This document shows positions 28,358 through 38,166 of a stretch of DNA of 58,747 nucleotides, piece by piece. The notes below the pieces were generated by a model. It saw only the letters and a program-made list of their open reading frames with translations, was not told the DNA's origin and did no database searches. Both the position numbers and the translations under genes were made by a program. The first letter of the stretch is position 1. The number at the start of each line of letters is the position of its first letter. Source of the DNA: Hyphomicrobiales bacterium (GTDB taxonomy: Bacteria > Pseudomonadota > Alphaproteobacteria > Rhizobiales > Aestuariivirgaceae); contig JANYHB010000024.1 in assembly GCA_025359265.1 (NCBI GenBank), positions 1-58,747 of the forward strand, given 5' to 3'.

Positions 28358-29677
28358 TCAACTTTCGCGCATGGCATGCGACCACTGCTGAAGCAGCGGC
28401 TTGATCAAATATGAAAATGGCGAACGAGACTCTGTTTGAATGAATGCTTCGGCAGACATGCCTGGCTTTAATTTATTCTGCCCCAGTTTTTCCAGCTCTT
28501 TGGCGGGGATCACCAGCCTTATGGTATAATACGGCTGCTGCTCTCCGCGTGAAGCGTCTGGCTTGGTTGTATCCGCCGCCACGCGCGTCACCTCCGCCAT
28601 AATTTGCGGCGTGGTTCTGGCATCAAAAGAATTAAACCGAATTTCAGCTGCCTGCCCCACATGCACATGCGATATGTCGTTGGGCGTCACGGCAGCTTGC
28701 AAAACCAAATCATCATTCTGCGGCAAAATCATCATCAGCGTTTCATTGGGCGCAATAACACCTCCCTCGGTGTGCACAGCAAGCTGATAGACCGTGCCGG
28801 TGATCGGTGCCTTCACCGTCATGTGTGAAAGACGCGATTGAACGGTGATCAGTTGCCCCTGCAAATCCACAAGCTTGCTTTCGGTATCACGCAAATCGTT
28901 CAATGCCTGATTGCGCACCTCTTCTTTGCTTTGCAGCATCAACACGTTGATTTCAGCGATCTTGGATTGTGCGCCGGCTTGGTTGGCCTCTAACTGGCCT
29001 TGATCGCCGCTGATGCGCGCCGCTTCCCTGTCCATCGACATCACGCGTGACTCCGGCAATAAACCCTGCGCCAGCAATTTGCGCAAACTAACAGTTTCCT
29101 GGGCAATTAAACTTAACTGCCTTTTGTCGCCCGCCATCTGCGCGTCATAACCTTTAATCTGGTCACTTAACTGTCCGATTTGCGCCGCGTATTGATCTTG
29201 CTTGCCAGCAAGGGTTCCAAGGGTGGATTGCAAAAGTCTTTGCTGCCCGGCGATGGTTGCGGCCAAACTTGGCTCGCTTGCCCGCGCCGCCAATTCTTCG
29301 GGAAGGGTGATTTGATCAGTTAAATCGCGTTGCGCTTCAAGCCGCGCCTTCTTGATCATGAATTCATCGCGCTGGCCTTGTGCAATGCCCAACTGCGCCT
29401 TCACCTCAGTGGGATCAAGCACAACCAGATCTTGCCCGGCCTGCGCTATATCTCCATCTTTCACCAAAATTTTAAGAACGTTGCCGCCGTCGCGGTGCTG
29501 TACCTTTTTTGAATAGCTCTCCGCTTCGATGGTGGCCGATGCAATAACCGCTCCATTGATCTCAGAAAAATAAGTCCATGCCACAAACACGCCCACCATG
29601 GATAGAATGCTGACAAAGCCAAAGAACACCAATCGGCGCAGCGAGGCATCGGTCTGTTTAACGGTTGTCATCAGCAT
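28358..29677 (-). CDS. Type I secretion membrane-fusion protein (HlyD family)
   Basis: The 439 aa adaptor bridges an inner-membrane ABC exporter to a TolC-type channel. It has one N-terminal membrane helix (about 15-40, FFGFVSILSMVGVFVAWTYF), a lipoyl half-motif (KVQHRDGGNVLKILVKDGD), long coiled-coil stretches from 95 to 290, the second lipoyl half (MTVKAPITGTVYQLAVHTEG) and a beta-barrel end (KPGMSAEAFIQTESRSPFSY). The ATG at 29677 forms TGATG with the stop of the ABC gene, so the two are coupled. No TolC homologue is in the window. It resembles PrtE and other adaptors of protease/RTX exporters. Confidence 0.92.
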   Translation of the reverse strand: MLMTTVKQTDASLRRLVFFGFVSILSMVGVFVAWTYFSEINGAVIASATIEAESYSKKVQHRDGGNVLKILVKDGDIAQAGQDLVVLDPTEVKAQLGIAQGQRDEFMIKKARLEAQRDLTDQITLPEELAARASEPSLAATIAGQQRLLQSTLGTLAGKQDQYAAQIGQLSDQIKGYDAQMAGDKRQLSLIAQETVSLRKLLAQGLLPESRVMSMDREAARISGDQGQLEANQAGAQSKIAEINVLMLQSKEEVRNQALNDLRDTESKLVDLQGQLITVQSRLSHMTVKAPITGTVYQLAVHTEGGVIAPNETLMMILPQNDDLVLQAAVTPNDISHVHVGQAAEIRFNSFDARTTPQIMAEVTRVAADTTKPDASRGEQQPYYTIRLVIPAKELEKLGQNKLKPGMSAEAFIQTESRSPFSYLIKPLLQQWSHAMRES

Positions 29678-31461
29678 CAATTCCGTGTTTGCGAGCCAGG
29701 CACAGGCACTTTGCCGGCCATGGAAATAACTTGTGAACCAGCTTGCTGCGCCGGGGCGGGCGCCGCTGCTGGCGCAGGCTGCGTGGCACCAACTTTCTTC
29801 AAAACGTCATCGCGCTTGCCATAAGCGGCAACTTGGCCATTTGCCAAAACCAATAAATCGTGAATGGCATTCAGGGCACTGGGCCGGTGCGCCACAACGA
29901 TAACCGAAGCTCCGCGCGCCAAAGCGGCACGGATGGCTTTATCAAGCGCCAACTCGCCCTCTGAATCCAGGTTGGAATTTGGCTCATCCATCACCAGCAA
30001 AACCGGTTCACCAAACAAGGCCCGGGCCAGCGCTAAACGCTGCCGCTGGCCAGCGGATAAACGCGAACCACCTTCCATCAAGGGCGTGTCATAACCTTGC
30101 GGCAACCGCATCACAAATTCGTGGATGTTTGCCAGTTGGGCGGCCTCAACAATCTTGCTGGCTTCCGGCGAAGGCGAGAAACGTGAAATATTCTCTGCCA
30201 CCGTGCCATCAAAAATCTGCACATCTTGGGGCAAATAGCCAATCAAGCGGCCATGATCATCGCTGTTGCGTTGATCAGGTGTCGCCCCATCCAAGCGCAC
30301 GGCACCACGTTGTAATGGCACCAAACCCACTAAAGCCCGCGCCATGGTGGATTTGCCAGCCCCCGTGGGCCCGATGATCCCCAGCCCCATGCCGGGCTGA
30401 ACGCGAAAGCTGATATTTTGTAAAACGGGTTTATCAGTGCCGGGCAGAACCACAGTGGCCCCTTCCACTTCCACCAACCCCTTCGGGTCAGGCAGATGCA
30501 TACGCTCCCGCTCAGCGGGCACTTGGCCAAGAACCCGCGACAAACGCTCATACGCTTTGCGCGCACCCAGCAACTGTTGCCAGCCGGCAACGGCCTGTTC
30601 AATAGGCGCCAAAGCGCGCCCCATGATGATGGAAGACGCAATGATGGAGCCCGACGAAATTTCGTGTTTTACTGCCAACCAGGCGCCAGTTCCCAGCAGC
30701 GCAGATTGAATGACCAGACGAAACACCCGAGAGAATGTGCTGTATGATGCGCCTGAGTCATTGGCCCGGGTTTGATGCTCCAGGGCTTCGCCCTGCAGGA
30801 TAGACCACCGGTTGCGCATCGCACTTTTCATGCCCAGTGAAAACAAAGCTTCGGCATTGCGGCGCGTTTCTTCCGTCATGGCTTGGGCTCTGGCTGTTGC
30901 CAGAGTTGCCGCAGCAGAAGGTGCGCGCGTGGCCCGTTCGGCCAGTAAAGCCAAACCAAATATGATCACTGCAGAAATTGTGGCAACCACTCCCAAAATC
31001 CAATGCAGAAGAAAAACCACCATCAAATAAAGCGGCACATAGGGCATGTCAAAATAAGCCAGCGGCCCTTGGCCACTGATAAACTGCCGGATGGTGTTCA
31101 AATCTTGCACGGGCAATCCACCCACCAAATTTGCTTTGTTGAGGGAAAGTGTGGACATGGCATCAAACACGCGGTTGCGCAGCCCCTCTTCCACTTTGCG
31201 TCCCACCCGCACAAAAATGCGCGATCGCACATAATCCAAAACGCCGTAATAGGCATAAAGCACCAGCACAATCAGGCCCAAAGCAACCAGCGTGGGCACG
31301 CTGCCTGAAGGCAACACCCGGTCATAAACCTGCAACATGAACAACGAGCCGGTGAGGGCAAGGATGTTTAAAACCAAGCTGAAAAAGATCGTTGAAACCG
31401 CAATACGGCCATTATCGCTGAAAATGCGCTGCCAAAGCTCATTTGATGGTCTTACAGCCAA
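29677..31461 (-). CDS. Type I secretion ABC transporter permease/ATPase (PrtD-like)
   Basis: The 594 aa half-transporter has a membrane domain of about six helices (20-310) and a C-terminal nucleotide-binding domain: Walker A GPTGAGKST (364-372), Q-loop GYLPQDVQIFDG, signature LSAGQRQRLALARAL and Walker B LLVMDEPNSNLD. There is no N-terminal C39-like peptidase domain, so it fits the PrtD/LipB class that exports RTX proteins with C-terminal signals. A Pro/Ala/Gln tail of 35 residues is unusual but not informative. The RTX gene at the window end is a plausible cargo, but it lies 26 kb away. Confidence 0.93.
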   Translation of the reverse strand: MAVRPSNELWQRIFSDNGRIAVSTIFFSLVLNILALTGSLFMLQVYDRVLPSGSVPTLVALGLIVLVLYAYYGVLDYVRSRIFVRVGRKVEEGLRNRVFDAMSTLSLNKANLVGGLPVQDLNTIRQFISGQGPLAYFDMPYVPLYLMVVFLLHWILGVVATISAVIIFGLALLAERATRAPSAAATLATARAQAMTEETRRNAEALFSLGMKSAMRNRWSILQGEALEHQTRANDSGASYSTFSRVFRLVIQSALLGTGAWLAVKHEISSGSIIASSIIMGRALAPIEQAVAGWQQLLGARKAYERLSRVLGQVPAERERMHLPDPKGLVEVEGATVVLPGTDKPVLQNISFRVQPGMGLGIIGPTGAGKSTMARALVGLVPLQRGAVRLDGATPDQRNSDDHGRLIGYLPQDVQIFDGTVAENISRFSPSPEASKIVEAAQLANIHEFVMRLPQGYDTPLMEGGSRLSAGQRQRLALARALFGEPVLLVMDEPNSNLDSEGELALDKAIRAALARGASVIVVAHRPSALNAIHDLLVLANGQVAAYGKRDDVLKKVGATQPAPAAAPAPAQQAGSQVISMAGKVPVPGSQTRN

Positions 31462-31584
31462 ACTGAATTCTCCTGACGATCGATCAACCGCTTAAACCAT
31501 ACGAACTAGGCCATTGACTATGTAAACTTGGTAAATGCGTGGCGGTGGAGTGTTGGAAGAGACATGAATGGTTTGTAATGGGCG

Positions 31585-31810
31585 TTGACAATTCGTCACC
31601 TGCCTGCGAAACCCAAGGTGTTCGGTGCCCCAATGCGAAAGCGTGCGGGGCTTCAAAAGGGAATACGGTGAAGGTGTACTCAACAGAGGCCAAAACCGTG
31701 ACTGCCCCCGCAACTGTAAGCGGTGTGGCTTAAGGCAATCTGCCACTGGGTAAAACCGGGAAGGCGCCAAAAGCCCATACACTGCAAGTCAGGAGACCTG
31801 CCGAGCAAAA
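31585..31810 (+). promoter_or_regulatory. Cobalamin riboswitch upstream of cbtB-cbtA-cobW-cobN
   Basis: The conserved core can be read in order: GGTGCCCC with its partner at 31625-31652, AAAAGGGAATACGGTGAAG (31655-31673), GACTGCCCCCGCAACTGTAAGCGG (31700-31723), the B12 box GCCACTGG (31742-31749), CCGGGAAGGCGCC (31756-31768) and GCAAGTCAGGAGACCTGCC (31784-31802). The aptamer spans roughly 31613-31806. A TTGACA at 31585-31590 could be its -35 element, though no good -10 follows. A short hairpin, CCGTCCGAAAACGGTC (31821-31836), then precedes the cbtB ribosome binding site GGAGGG, suggesting translational control by adenosylcobalamin. Confidence 0.93.
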
Positions 31811-31850
31811 TGGGCGTATCCGTCCGAAAACGGTCTCACGGAGGGTGAAC

Positions 31851-32024
31851 ATGACCACAACAACGATTTCTTCGCCGCGCGTATTGTCCCAGCGCACCAC
31901 AGCTGGCCTTTTGAGTTTATTCATCGGCCTTGCCATGGTGTTCACCGTGGGGCTGTCTCATGTTGCGGCTGTGCATAATGCCGCGCATGACACGCGCCAC
32001 GCCATCGGCTTTCCTTGCCACTAA
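31851..32024 (+). CDS. cbtB: Cobalt transporter subunit CbtB
   Basis: The 57 aa membrane protein has one transmembrane helix (about 18-40) and a C-terminal histidine-rich metal motif, HVAAVHNAAHDTRHAIGFPCH-like, ending Phe-Pro-Cys-His as in the CbtB family. GGAGGGTG lies 6 bases before the ATG. It sits directly behind the cobalamin riboswitch and before cbtA, the standard arrangement for this predicted cobalt importer. Confidence 0.92.
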   Translation: MTTTTISSPRVLSQRTTAGLLSLFIGLAMVFTVGLSHVAAVHNAAHDTRHAIGFPCH

Positions 32025-32092
32025 AGCGTTTTGACTTGGCTTAGATAAAGTCAAAATCGCTCTGCATCTCATTTTTCATTAGGAAAACCAAA

Positions 32093-32809
32093 ATGATTGG
32101 GCGTTATGTGCTCGCCGCACTTGTTGCTGGGCTGCTATCCGGAGCTGTTCTCTTGGCCCTGCAGGTGTGGCGGCTTTCACCTTTGATTGCCGCCGCGGAA
32201 GTTTATGAAAAACCCACCGAAGCCAGTTCGGCCACGCCTTGCAAAGAATCCATGCCCGGCATGAAAATGTGTGCTGATGGTGGGGCAACCGAGTGGGAAC
32301 CAGCCCCAGGCTTGGCGCGCATCGGCTTTACCGGAGTTGCCTCTTTGTTGGCCGGTGGTGGTTTTGCTGCTATTCTCGCTGGGCTCTCGTTGCTGATTAA
32401 CGTGCCCATCACCCGTGCCAATGGATGGATATGGGGCTTGTGCGGGTTTTTCGCGGTTCATTTGGCAACCAGTTTTGGATTGCCGCCTGAACTTCCCGGC
32501 ATGCCCGCTGCTGATTTGGCGGCGCGGCAAATCTGGTGGGTGGCCACGATTTTCGCCACTGCGGCGGCAATCTATTGTTTTGCTGTCCGCCATGAAAATT
32601 GGGCCAAAGCCCTTGGTGTGGTACTTCTGTTGGCCCCACATCTCATCGGTTCTCCCCAAGCACCACACACTGAAACGACAGTGCCGCCAGCACTGGCGGC
32701 AGAATTCGCAGCCAACGCCCTCGTCGCCGCCACGATTTTTTGGCTGGTGATGGGCCTGTTGCTGGGCCGCTTGCTGACGCCAATTTCCGAAAGATTTCAC
32801 CGCTTATGA
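32093..32809 (+). CDS. cbtA: Cobalt transporter subunit CbtA
   Basis: The 238 aa protein has five predicted membrane helices, opening MIGRYVLAALVAGLLSGAVL. A polar loop after the first helix is rich in Met, Cys and His (CKESMPGMKMCADGG), and a conserved block GLCGFFAVHLATSFGLPPELPG matches the CbtA family. It acts with CbtB in cobalt uptake; family function rests mainly on riboswitch association. The stop overlaps the cobW start as ATGA. Confidence 0.92.
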   Translation: MIGRYVLAALVAGLLSGAVLLALQVWRLSPLIAAAEVYEKPTEASSATPCKESMPGMKMCADGGATEWEPAPGLARIGFTGVASLLAGGGFAAILAGLSLLINVPITRANGWIWGLCGFFAVHLATSFGLPPELPGMPAADLAARQIWWVATIFATAAAIYCFAVRHENWAKALGVVLLLAPHLIGSPQAPHTETTVPPALAAEFAANALVAATIFWLVMGLLLGRLLTPISERFHRL

Positions 32810-33837
32810 CTGAAAAAATCCCCGCCACCGTCATCACCGGCTTTTTGGGCGCCGGCAAAACCACGCTGGTGCGCCATCTGTTACAAAACGCGGGCGGCCG
32901 CCGCATTGCGCTCATCGTCAATGAATTTGGCGACGTGGGTATTGATGGCGAAATCCTGAAAGCTTGTGGGAGTGAGGCCTGCAACGAAGACGATATAATC
33001 GAACTTTCCAATGGCTGCATTTGCTGCACCGTGGCCGATGATTTTATTCCAACGATGCAAAAGCTTTTGGCTTCCCCGCGCCAGCTTGATCACATTGTGA
33101 TAGAAACCTCTGGCTTGGCCCTGCCCCAACCTTTGGTACGCGCGTTCAACTGGCCCGAAATAAAATCCCGTGTTACGGTAGATGGCGTGATCGCAGTGGT
33201 AGATGCCAAGGCGCTGGCCCAAGGCCGCTTCGCCGATGATGAGGAAGCCATCGCCGCTCAACGCGCCGCAGATCCGAATGTGGAACACGAAAACCCGATC
33301 CAGGAATTGTTCAACGATCAGCTCAACAGCGCCGACATTGTGCTGTTGAATAAATCAGATTTGTTATCTGCCGATGAATTGCAAACCGTAAGCCGCGCCT
33401 TGAAACCGCAGGTGCGCAAAGGAACCAGCCTGGTTGAATCGACACATGGGGCAATTGATCTGGGCGTTTTGCTTGGCCGTAAAGCGGGCGCGGAAGAAGA
33501 TATGCACAACCGCCTGTCCACCCATGAGCAAGAGGGCGAAACCCAACATGATCATGATGATTTCAAAACTTTCATCGTCACCTTGCCTGCCTTGACACAA
33601 AACGTTTTGTTGAAGCGCCTATCCAAAACCATCGAAACCCATGATATTCTGCGCCTTAAAGGCTTTGCGCACATCCCTGGCAGCGACGCGCGTTTCCTCA
33701 TCCAAGCCGTTGGCCCACGTCTCAATGCTTACTTTGACCGTTCGTGGCTGGCCGAAGAAAAGCGCCAAACCCGCCTGGTGGTCATCGGCGAAAAGGCCAT
33801 GGACGAGGCCGCTATCACAGCTTCACTGCAAGGCTGA
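32806..33837 (+). CDS. cobW: CobW-type GTPase metallochaperone
   Basis: The 343 aa G3E-family GTPase has P-loop GFLGAGKTT (residues 11-19), the metal-binding CxCC motif in NGCICCT, Walker B-like IVIETSGLA, and the guanine motif NKSD. A histidine- and acid-rich stretch (HEQEGETQHDHDD) before the C-terminal domain is common in CobW. It is thought to deliver cobalt to the CobNST chelatase. The ATG overlaps the cbtA stop, and its own TGA forms TGATG with cobN, so translation of cbtA, cobW and cobN is chained. Confidence 0.94.
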   Translation: MTEKIPATVITGFLGAGKTTLVRHLLQNAGGRRIALIVNEFGDVGIDGEILKACGSEACNEDDIIELSNGCICCTVADDFIPTMQKLLASPRQLDHIVIETSGLALPQPLVRAFNWPEIKSRVTVDGVIAVVDAKALAQGRFADDEEAIAAQRAADPNVEHENPIQELFNDQLNSADIVLLNKSDLLSADELQTVSRALKPQVRKGTSLVESTHGAIDLGVLLGRKAGAEEDMHNRLSTHEQEGETQHDHDDFKTFIVTLPALTQNVLLKRLSKTIETHDILRLKGFAHIPGSDARFLIQAVGPRLNAYFDRSWLAEEKRQTRLVVIGEKAMDEAAITASLQG

Positions 33838-36800
33838 TGCACGTTCTCGCCACCACATCCGGTGTCGTTGATGGTGGCGCTGAAGCAATTGACCTGAAAC
33901 AATCGCCTGCTGATGTGGTAATCTTTACAGCGGCAGATTCCGAACTCGTTTGCCTCGCTGCAGCGCATGATCAGCTGGGTAGCGCCGCGCCCGCTCTGCG
34001 CTTGGTCAATCTGCTGCAGCTGCAACATCATTACTCTGTGGATGTCTACGCCGAAAATACTTTGCGCCACGCCAAGCTCATCATCATCCGTCTGCTCGGC
34101 GGCAAAGCCTATTGGCCCTATGGTGTGGAGGTTATTGCCGCCCTGGCCCGCGATAAAAATATAAAGCTGGCCCTTCTTCCCGGCGGGCAAGATGTCAATG
34201 CCGAACTGTCCAGCCTATCCACTTTGTCAGCCGCCGAGGTGGAGCGCTTTCGCCAATACTTTGCCTATGGTGGCGGGCCGAATGCCATAGGCGTGCTTCA
34301 GCTTTGTAGCACTCTCTTGGGCAGCGGCGTTGTCGCTGCGCCGCCCCAGATGTTGCCTCAAGCTGGCTTTCACCGCCAAAGCAGCGCCGCAAAAGCTGCC
34401 ATCATCTTTTATCGCTCGGTCATCGAAGGCGGCCAGACTGCACCCATTGACACGTTGGCCCTGGCCTTGGCGGCGCGGGGCTTGCCAACAACGTCGATAT
34501 TCGTCAGCAGTTTGAAAGATGACGTTTCAGCACAATTTCTGATTCAGCATTTTGCGGCTCACCTGCCTTCGGTCATCATCAATGCCACGGGCTTTGCAGT
34601 TGGCAATGCAGCCCATGACCCACTCGCGCAATGCGATTGCCCCGTTTTGCAGGTGGCGTTGGCGGGTTCTTCATTGGCAGATTGGCGCAACTCAACGCAA
34701 GGTCTGCGCGCCGCCGATCTGGCGATGAATGTGGTGTTGCCCGAGCTGGACGGGCGTATCTTCACCCGCGCCATTTCCTTCAAAGCCGATGAACAGTTTC
34801 ACGCGCCCACGCAATGCCGCATCATCACCTATCAACCAGCGCCTGACCGTGTCGCTTACGTGGCAGAACTCGCTGCCAACTGGGCGAAACTTCGTTCAAC
34901 CCCCAATCCCCACAAAAAAATCGCCATCATTCTCGCCAATTACCCAGAAAAAGCTGGCCGTGTGGCCAACGGTGTTGGCTACGACACCCCTGCAAGCACC
35001 ATCGAAATCCTGAAAGCCCTCACCAACGCCAGCTATTCAACCGGCGATTACCCCGATGATGGCAATGCCCTCATCCAACAACTCTTGTCATCCCGACGAA
35101 AGTCGGAAACATCAAAATCGCCAACCATTTCTCTGGAAAGCTATCGAAGGCAATTCGACACCCTGCCTGAAAAAATCCGCACCCAATTGATTTCACAATG
35201 GGGCGAACCGGAAAATGACCCGCATTGCTTCGATGGTCAATTCCGTCTCGAAATCAATCTCTATGGCAATATCGCTATCGCCATTCAGCCGGCACGTGGC
35301 TATGGCATTGACCCCAAATCCACCTATCATGATCCTGCGCTGGTGCCGCCGCATTTCTACCTTGCCACTTATTTCTGGCTGCGCGCACACTTCCGGGTTC
35401 AAGCCATCATCCACAATGGCAAACATGGTAATTTGGAGTGGCTGCCAGGCAAGGCGGTTGGCCTCTCTGCCGAATGCTGGCCGGAAGTTTCACTCGGCCC
35501 AATTCCGCAGCTTTACCCTTTCATCGTCAATGATCCTGGCGAAGGCACGCAGGCCAAACGCCGCACCTCGGCAGTCATCATCGACCATCTAACCCCGCCC
35601 CTCACGCGAGCAGAATCTTACGGCCCCTTGAAAGATTTGGAAGCGCTGGTTGATGAATACTACCTCGCCAGCGGCCTCGATAAACGCCGCCTCACAGAAT
35701 TGCGCCAACGCATCTTTGAATGCACGCAAGTCTCCAAGCTTGATCAAGACGCCGGGCTTTCAGGCCACAGCGATGACGATCTCACCAAACTCGACGCTTT
35801 CCTCTGCGATCTCAAAGAAGCGCAAATCCGCGACGGCCTGCACATCCTCGGGCAATCGCCGGTAGGCCAGCAAGAGACTGACCTCCTCGTGGCTCTCACC
35901 CGCGTGCCGCGCGGTCTGGGCGAAGGTGGGGATGCCTCATTAATCCGTACCCTGAGCAATGCCCTGGGGCTAGCTCCTTTTGATCCCCTCAATTGCACCA
36001 TGGCCAATGCCTGGGCAGGGCCGCGCCCTGAAGAACTCAGCGCGATTACATCCGAGCCGTGGCGCACCAATGGTGACACAGTTGAAAGGCTGGAGCTGAT
36101 CGCCACTTCACTCCTGTCATCAGATCAAGCGGGGCCGTCATTCCCGCCAACGCCGCATTCCGCATTAAACGCTGTATTGCTGAACATTGAAAAGGCCATC
36201 CGCCCCTCTCTCGCCGCTTGTGGGCCAGCTGAAATGTCGGCTCTCCTCGCCGGGCTATCAGGTCGCCGTGTCAAGCCCGGCCCATCAGGCGCACCCACGC
36301 GTGGGCGCGTTGATGTTTTGCCCACCGGGCGCAATTTTTATTCAGTCGACAACCGCGCCATCCCCACGCCAACGGCGTGGTCACTTGGCGAAAAATCCGC
36401 CACCGAACTGTTGAAGCGACACTTCCAAGACACCGGACAACACTTGAAAACCATCGGCCTCACCGCTTGGGGTACGGCCAATATGCGAACGGGCGGAGAC
36501 GACATCGCGCAAGCCTTGGCCCTCATCGGCGCCAAACCTGTGTGGGACACAACCAGCTGGCGCGTTACCGGATTTGAAATTCAGCCCATCGCAAAACTAG
36601 ATCGCCCGCGCGTGGACGTAACCTTGCGCATCTCCGGTTTTTTCCGCGATGCGTTCCCGGCGCAAATCGAATTGCTCGACAAAGCCTTCCGCGCGGTTGC
36701 CGCACTTGATGAAAATCCCAGCGATAATCCACTGGCAGCCCGCGTCTGCCGTGAAGTGGCAATGCTCACGCATTCGGGCATGTCTGGTGCCGACGCTCAG

Positions 36801-37517
36801 CAACTTTCTGCCAGCCGTATTTTCGGCTCCAAACCCGGGGCCTACGGCGCCGGTCTGCAAGCGCTCATCGATGAAAAAATCTGGGACACCAAATCCGATC
36901 TCGCCGCCGCCTATATCACATGGGGCGCCTATGCTTACGGCGTGCGCGAAAAGGGCGTGAACAACGAAGCCCTTTTCAAACGCCGCCTCGCCTCCATCGA
37001 AGCCGTGATCCACAATCAAGACAACCGTGAACATGATTTGCTGGATAGCGATGACTACTACCAATTTGAAGGCGGCATGGGGGCAGCTGTCGCAATCCAA
37101 TCCGGCGCCAACCCGCGCATCTATCACAACGATCTCTCCCGGCCTGAACGCCCCGTCATTCGCACACTTGAAGAAGAAGTCTCCCGCGTCATGCGCTCTC
37201 GCGTGGTCAACCCAAAATGGATTAACGGCGTCAAACGCCATGGTTATAAAGGCGCCTTCGAAATTGCTGCCACAGTGGATTATATGTTCGCCTTTGCCGC
37301 CACCACAGGTGCGGTAAAATCCCATCACTTCGATCTGGCCCATGACGCCTTTGTTGCACACGAGGCCACGCGCCAGTTCATCGCAGAAAATAATCCCGAC
37401 GCCTTGCGCGAAATCGCGGCGCGCTTGGAAGAAGCCATTGCGCGCGGCCTGTGGCAGCCGCGCCTTAATTCAGTCTATGATCACTTGAAGGAATTACAAC
37501 ATGTCAGAACCAGTTGA
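33837..37517 (+). CDS. cobN: Cobaltochelatase subunit CobN
   Basis: The 1226 aa large subunit of the ATP-dependent late cobalt chelatase inserts cobalt into hydrogenobyrinic acid a,c-diamide together with CobS and CobT. The chelatase H-family core is recognisable in VQAIIHNGKHGNLEWLPGKAVGLS, the VNDPGEGTQAKRRTSAVIIDHL block, PTGRNFYSVDNRAIPTPTAW and VDVTLRISGFFRDAFP. CobS and CobT are not in the window. The start is the ATG at 33837 (TGATG with cobW); the frame is open upstream inside cobW. The end overlaps cobO by 17 bases. Confidence 0.96.
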   Translation: MHVLATTSGVVDGGAEAIDLKQSPADVVIFTAADSELVCLAAAHDQLGSAAPALRLVNLLQLQHHYSVDVYAENTLRHAKLIIIRLLGGKAYWPYGVEVIAALARDKNIKLALLPGGQDVNAELSSLSTLSAAEVERFRQYFAYGGGPNAIGVLQLCSTLLGSGVVAAPPQMLPQAGFHRQSSAAKAAIIFYRSVIEGGQTAPIDTLALALAARGLPTTSIFVSSLKDDVSAQFLIQHFAAHLPSVIINATGFAVGNAAHDPLAQCDCPVLQVALAGSSLADWRNSTQGLRAADLAMNVVLPELDGRIFTRAISFKADEQFHAPTQCRIITYQPAPDRVAYVAELAANWAKLRSTPNPHKKIAIILANYPEKAGRVANGVGYDTPASTIEILKALTNASYSTGDYPDDGNALIQQLLSSRRKSETSKSPTISLESYRRQFDTLPEKIRTQLISQWGEPENDPHCFDGQFRLEINLYGNIAIAIQPARGYGIDPKSTYHDPALVPPHFYLATYFWLRAHFRVQAIIHNGKHGNLEWLPGKAVGLSAECWPEVSLGPIPQLYPFIVNDPGEGTQAKRRTSAVIIDHLTPPLTRAESYGPLKDLEALVDEYYLASGLDKRRLTELRQRIFECTQVSKLDQDAGLSGHSDDDLTKLDAFLCDLKEAQIRDGLHILGQSPVGQQETDLLVALTRVPRGLGEGGDASLIRTLSNALGLAPFDPLNCTMANAWAGPRPEELSAITSEPWRTNGDTVERLELIATSLLSSDQAGPSFPPTPHSALNAVLLNIEKAIRPSLAACGPAEMSALLAGLSGRRVKPGPSGAPTRGRVDVLPTGRNFYSVDNRAIPTPTAWSLGEKSATELLKRHFQDTGQHLKTIGLTAWGTANMRTGGDDIAQALALIGAKPVWDTTSWRVTGFEIQPIAKLDRPRVDVTLRISGFFRDAFPAQIELLDKAFRAVAALDENPSDNPLAARVCREVAMLTHSGMSGADAQQLSASRIFGSKPGAYGAGLQALIDEKIWDTKSDLAAAYITWGAYAYGVREKGVNNEALFKRRLASIEAVIHNQDNREHDLLDSDDYYQFEGGMGAAVAIQSGANPRIYHNDLSRPERPVIRTLEEEVSRVMRSRVVNPKWINGVKRHGYKGAFEIAATVDYMFAFAATTGAVKSHHFDLAHDAFVAHEATRQFIAENNPDALREIAARLEEAIARGLWQPRLNSVYDHLKELQHVRTS

Positions 37518-38115
37518 CCACGACAGCGCCCGCCACAACGAAAAGATGGCCAAGAAAAAAGCCGCTCGTGATAAAATCATGGCGGGCAAAACGATCGAGC
37601 GCGGTCTGCTCATCGTTCACACGGGCAAAGGCAAAGGCAAATCCACCGCCGCCTTTGGCATGATCTTCCGCCATGTGGGCCACGGCATGAAAAGCGCCGT
37701 GATCCAGTTTGTCAAAGGCGCGTGGGGCACGGGTGAGCGCACGGTGCTGGAAAAATTCCCTGAACTCGTCACCATCAAAGCCATGGGCGAAGGCTTCACC
37801 TGGGAAACCCAAGATCGAGACCGCGACGTGGCGCACGCCCGCGCAGGCTGGGAAGAAGCCAAACGCCTGATCGCAGATCCAACCATCCGCTGCGTGTTGC
37901 TCGATGAACTCAACATCGTGCTACGCTATGATTATTTGCCGATAGACGAAGTGCTCGGGTTCCTGTCGAAACGCCCAACGGACAAACACATCATCATCAC
38001 CGGCCGCAACGCCAACGACCGCCTGCTTGAGTTGGCCGACTTGGTGACCGAGATGGAACAAATAAAACACCCCTTCCGGTCGGGCGTGAAAGCCCAGGCC
38101 GGCGTGGAGTTCTGA
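37501..38115 (+). CDS. cobO: Corrinoid adenosyltransferase CobO (BtuR family)
   Basis: The 204 aa enzyme transfers the adenosyl group from ATP to Co(I) corrinoids. It shows the CobA/CobO P-loop HTGKGKGKSTAAFG (about 41-54), the VIQFVKGAWGTGE block, LLDELNIVLRYDYL and TGRNANDRLLELADLVTEM. The N-terminal 30 residues are charged and variable. Its start lies inside the end of cobN (17-base overlap), so the two are probably translated in tandem. Confidence 0.96.
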   Translation: MSEPVDHDSARHNEKMAKKKAARDKIMAGKTIERGLLIVHTGKGKGKSTAAFGMIFRHVGHGMKSAVIQFVKGAWGTGERTVLEKFPELVTIKAMGEGFTWETQDRDRDVAHARAGWEEAKRLIADPTIRCVLLDELNIVLRYDYLPIDEVLGFLSKRPTDKHIIITGRNANDRLLELADLVTEMEQIKHPFRSGVKAQAGVEF

Positions 38116-38166
38116 TTTTTGCAAACCGTGCTTGCAATCACAACGGCCACCCCCAAATTGGCAAGT

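Noticed and set aside
31492-31782. 96-codon minus-strand ORF across the cobalamin riboswitch
   Set aside because: It is explained by the conserved riboswitch sequence on the plus strand and has no protein family features or ribosome binding site.
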